Source of the DNA: Clostridiales bacterium UBA4362 | GTDB lineage: Bacteria; Bacillota; Clostridia; TANB77; CAG-508 | Assembly (NCBI GenBank): GCA_002393975.1 | Contig: DGSM01000069.1 | Location: forward strand, 1 to 10,815 | Direction of reading: 5' to 3' | DNA length: 10,815 nucleotides | Shown: in pieces, positions 10,709-10,815 of the stretch | Numbering within the stretch: the first letter of the stretch is position 1 | Layout: each line of letters begins with the position of its first letter | Notes under the pieces: model-generated | Told to the model about the DNA's origin: nothing | What the model saw: only the letters and a program-made list of their open reading frames with translations | Databases searched by the model: none | Translations under genes and position numbers: made by a program

Positions 10709-10797
10709 GAGATACAAAATTTAAAGGACTTGAACCTTTTCGTTTATGTTTACAAATAACATTTACTTATCCACTTTATAATTGCTGTACGTATCTC
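10709..10797 (-). ncRNA. tRNA-like leader RNA, UUG anticodon-like loop
   Basis: GAGATAC pairs with GTATCTC at the ends. Inside are an anticodon-like arm ATGTT-ATTTGTA-AACAT (TTG in the anticodon position, Gln-like) and a T arm AAAGG-TTCAAGT-CCTTT. The D-arm region lacks the GG pair. The segments TACAGCAA and TATAAAGTG near the 5' end, and GTAA(A/T)TTAAAA after the 3' strand, are shared with the element at 10221-10316. It lies 24 nt upstream of the Cys-rich gene. A promoter would be beyond the right edge of the window. Confidence 0.62.
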
Positions 10798-10815
10798 TAT
10801 GGCGACTACTTCCCG

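Noticed and set aside
1..10815. CRISPR array
   Set aside because: No regularly spaced direct repeats of 25-40 bp were seen; the only repeated units are promoters, the adhesin repeat and tRNA-related motifs.

Overview
The window reads as part of the genome of a large, AT-rich phage (or phage-like element) that infects a Gram-positive, probably clostridial gut-type host. Every gene I can support lies on the minus strand. The phage signature is a tRNA cluster, many tiny acidic or zinc-ribbon ORFs, recognisable phage hypothetical families and a GIY-YIG homing endonuclease. The Gram-positive host is inferred from an LPXTG/SpaA-type surface protein.

The genome appears to read TAG as glutamine (genetic code 15-like). 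Five genes carry in-frame TAG (11 codons in total), several at family positions where Gln is expected: YIG-Q-T and GG-Q-GN in the endonuclease, and the Q before SGDTL in a LysM domain. Of the 18 genes called here, 12 end in TAA, 6 in TGA and none in TAG. No CUA suppressor tRNA was found in this window.

Layout in the direction of transcription (high to low coordinates). 10.8-10.0 kb: two tRNA-like leader RNAs, each just upstream of a small gene. 10.0-9.1 kb: about 950 nt without a gene, holding a 651-nt structured RNA closed by a ~35-bp terminal helix (a GOLLD/ROOL-like candidate) between smaller structured elements. 9.07-8.1 kb: a GIY-YIG endonuclease with six TAG codons, a compact pseudoknot-like RNA and a small lipoprotein. 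8.07-5.8 kb: a 683-aa LPSTG pilin-like adhesin, then a LysM peptide with a double-glycine leader. 5.8-5.0 kb: tRNA-Ile, tRNA-Tyr with a 40-nt insertion in its anticodon loop, a terminator and two tiny ORFs. 5.0-3.0 kb: an overlapping run of small phage genes. 3.0-1.6 kb: structured RNAs alternating with tiny ORFs. 1.6-0 kb: tRNA-Glu, tRNA-Met-type, two tRNA-Ser, further structured non-coding DNA and one TAG-recoded gene.

The organising theme is a repeated cassette: a near-identical sigma70-type promoter (TTGAnn, 17 bp, TATAAT, with a conserved AT spacer), then often a structured or tRNA-like leader RNA, then one or more small ORFs, with the next promoter's -35 box lying on or abutting the stop codon of the preceding gene. 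Seven such promoters are visible and six of them sit at a stop codon. Functions of most small genes and of all the structured RNAs other than the tRNAs are unknown; the RNA calls rest on hand-found helices.
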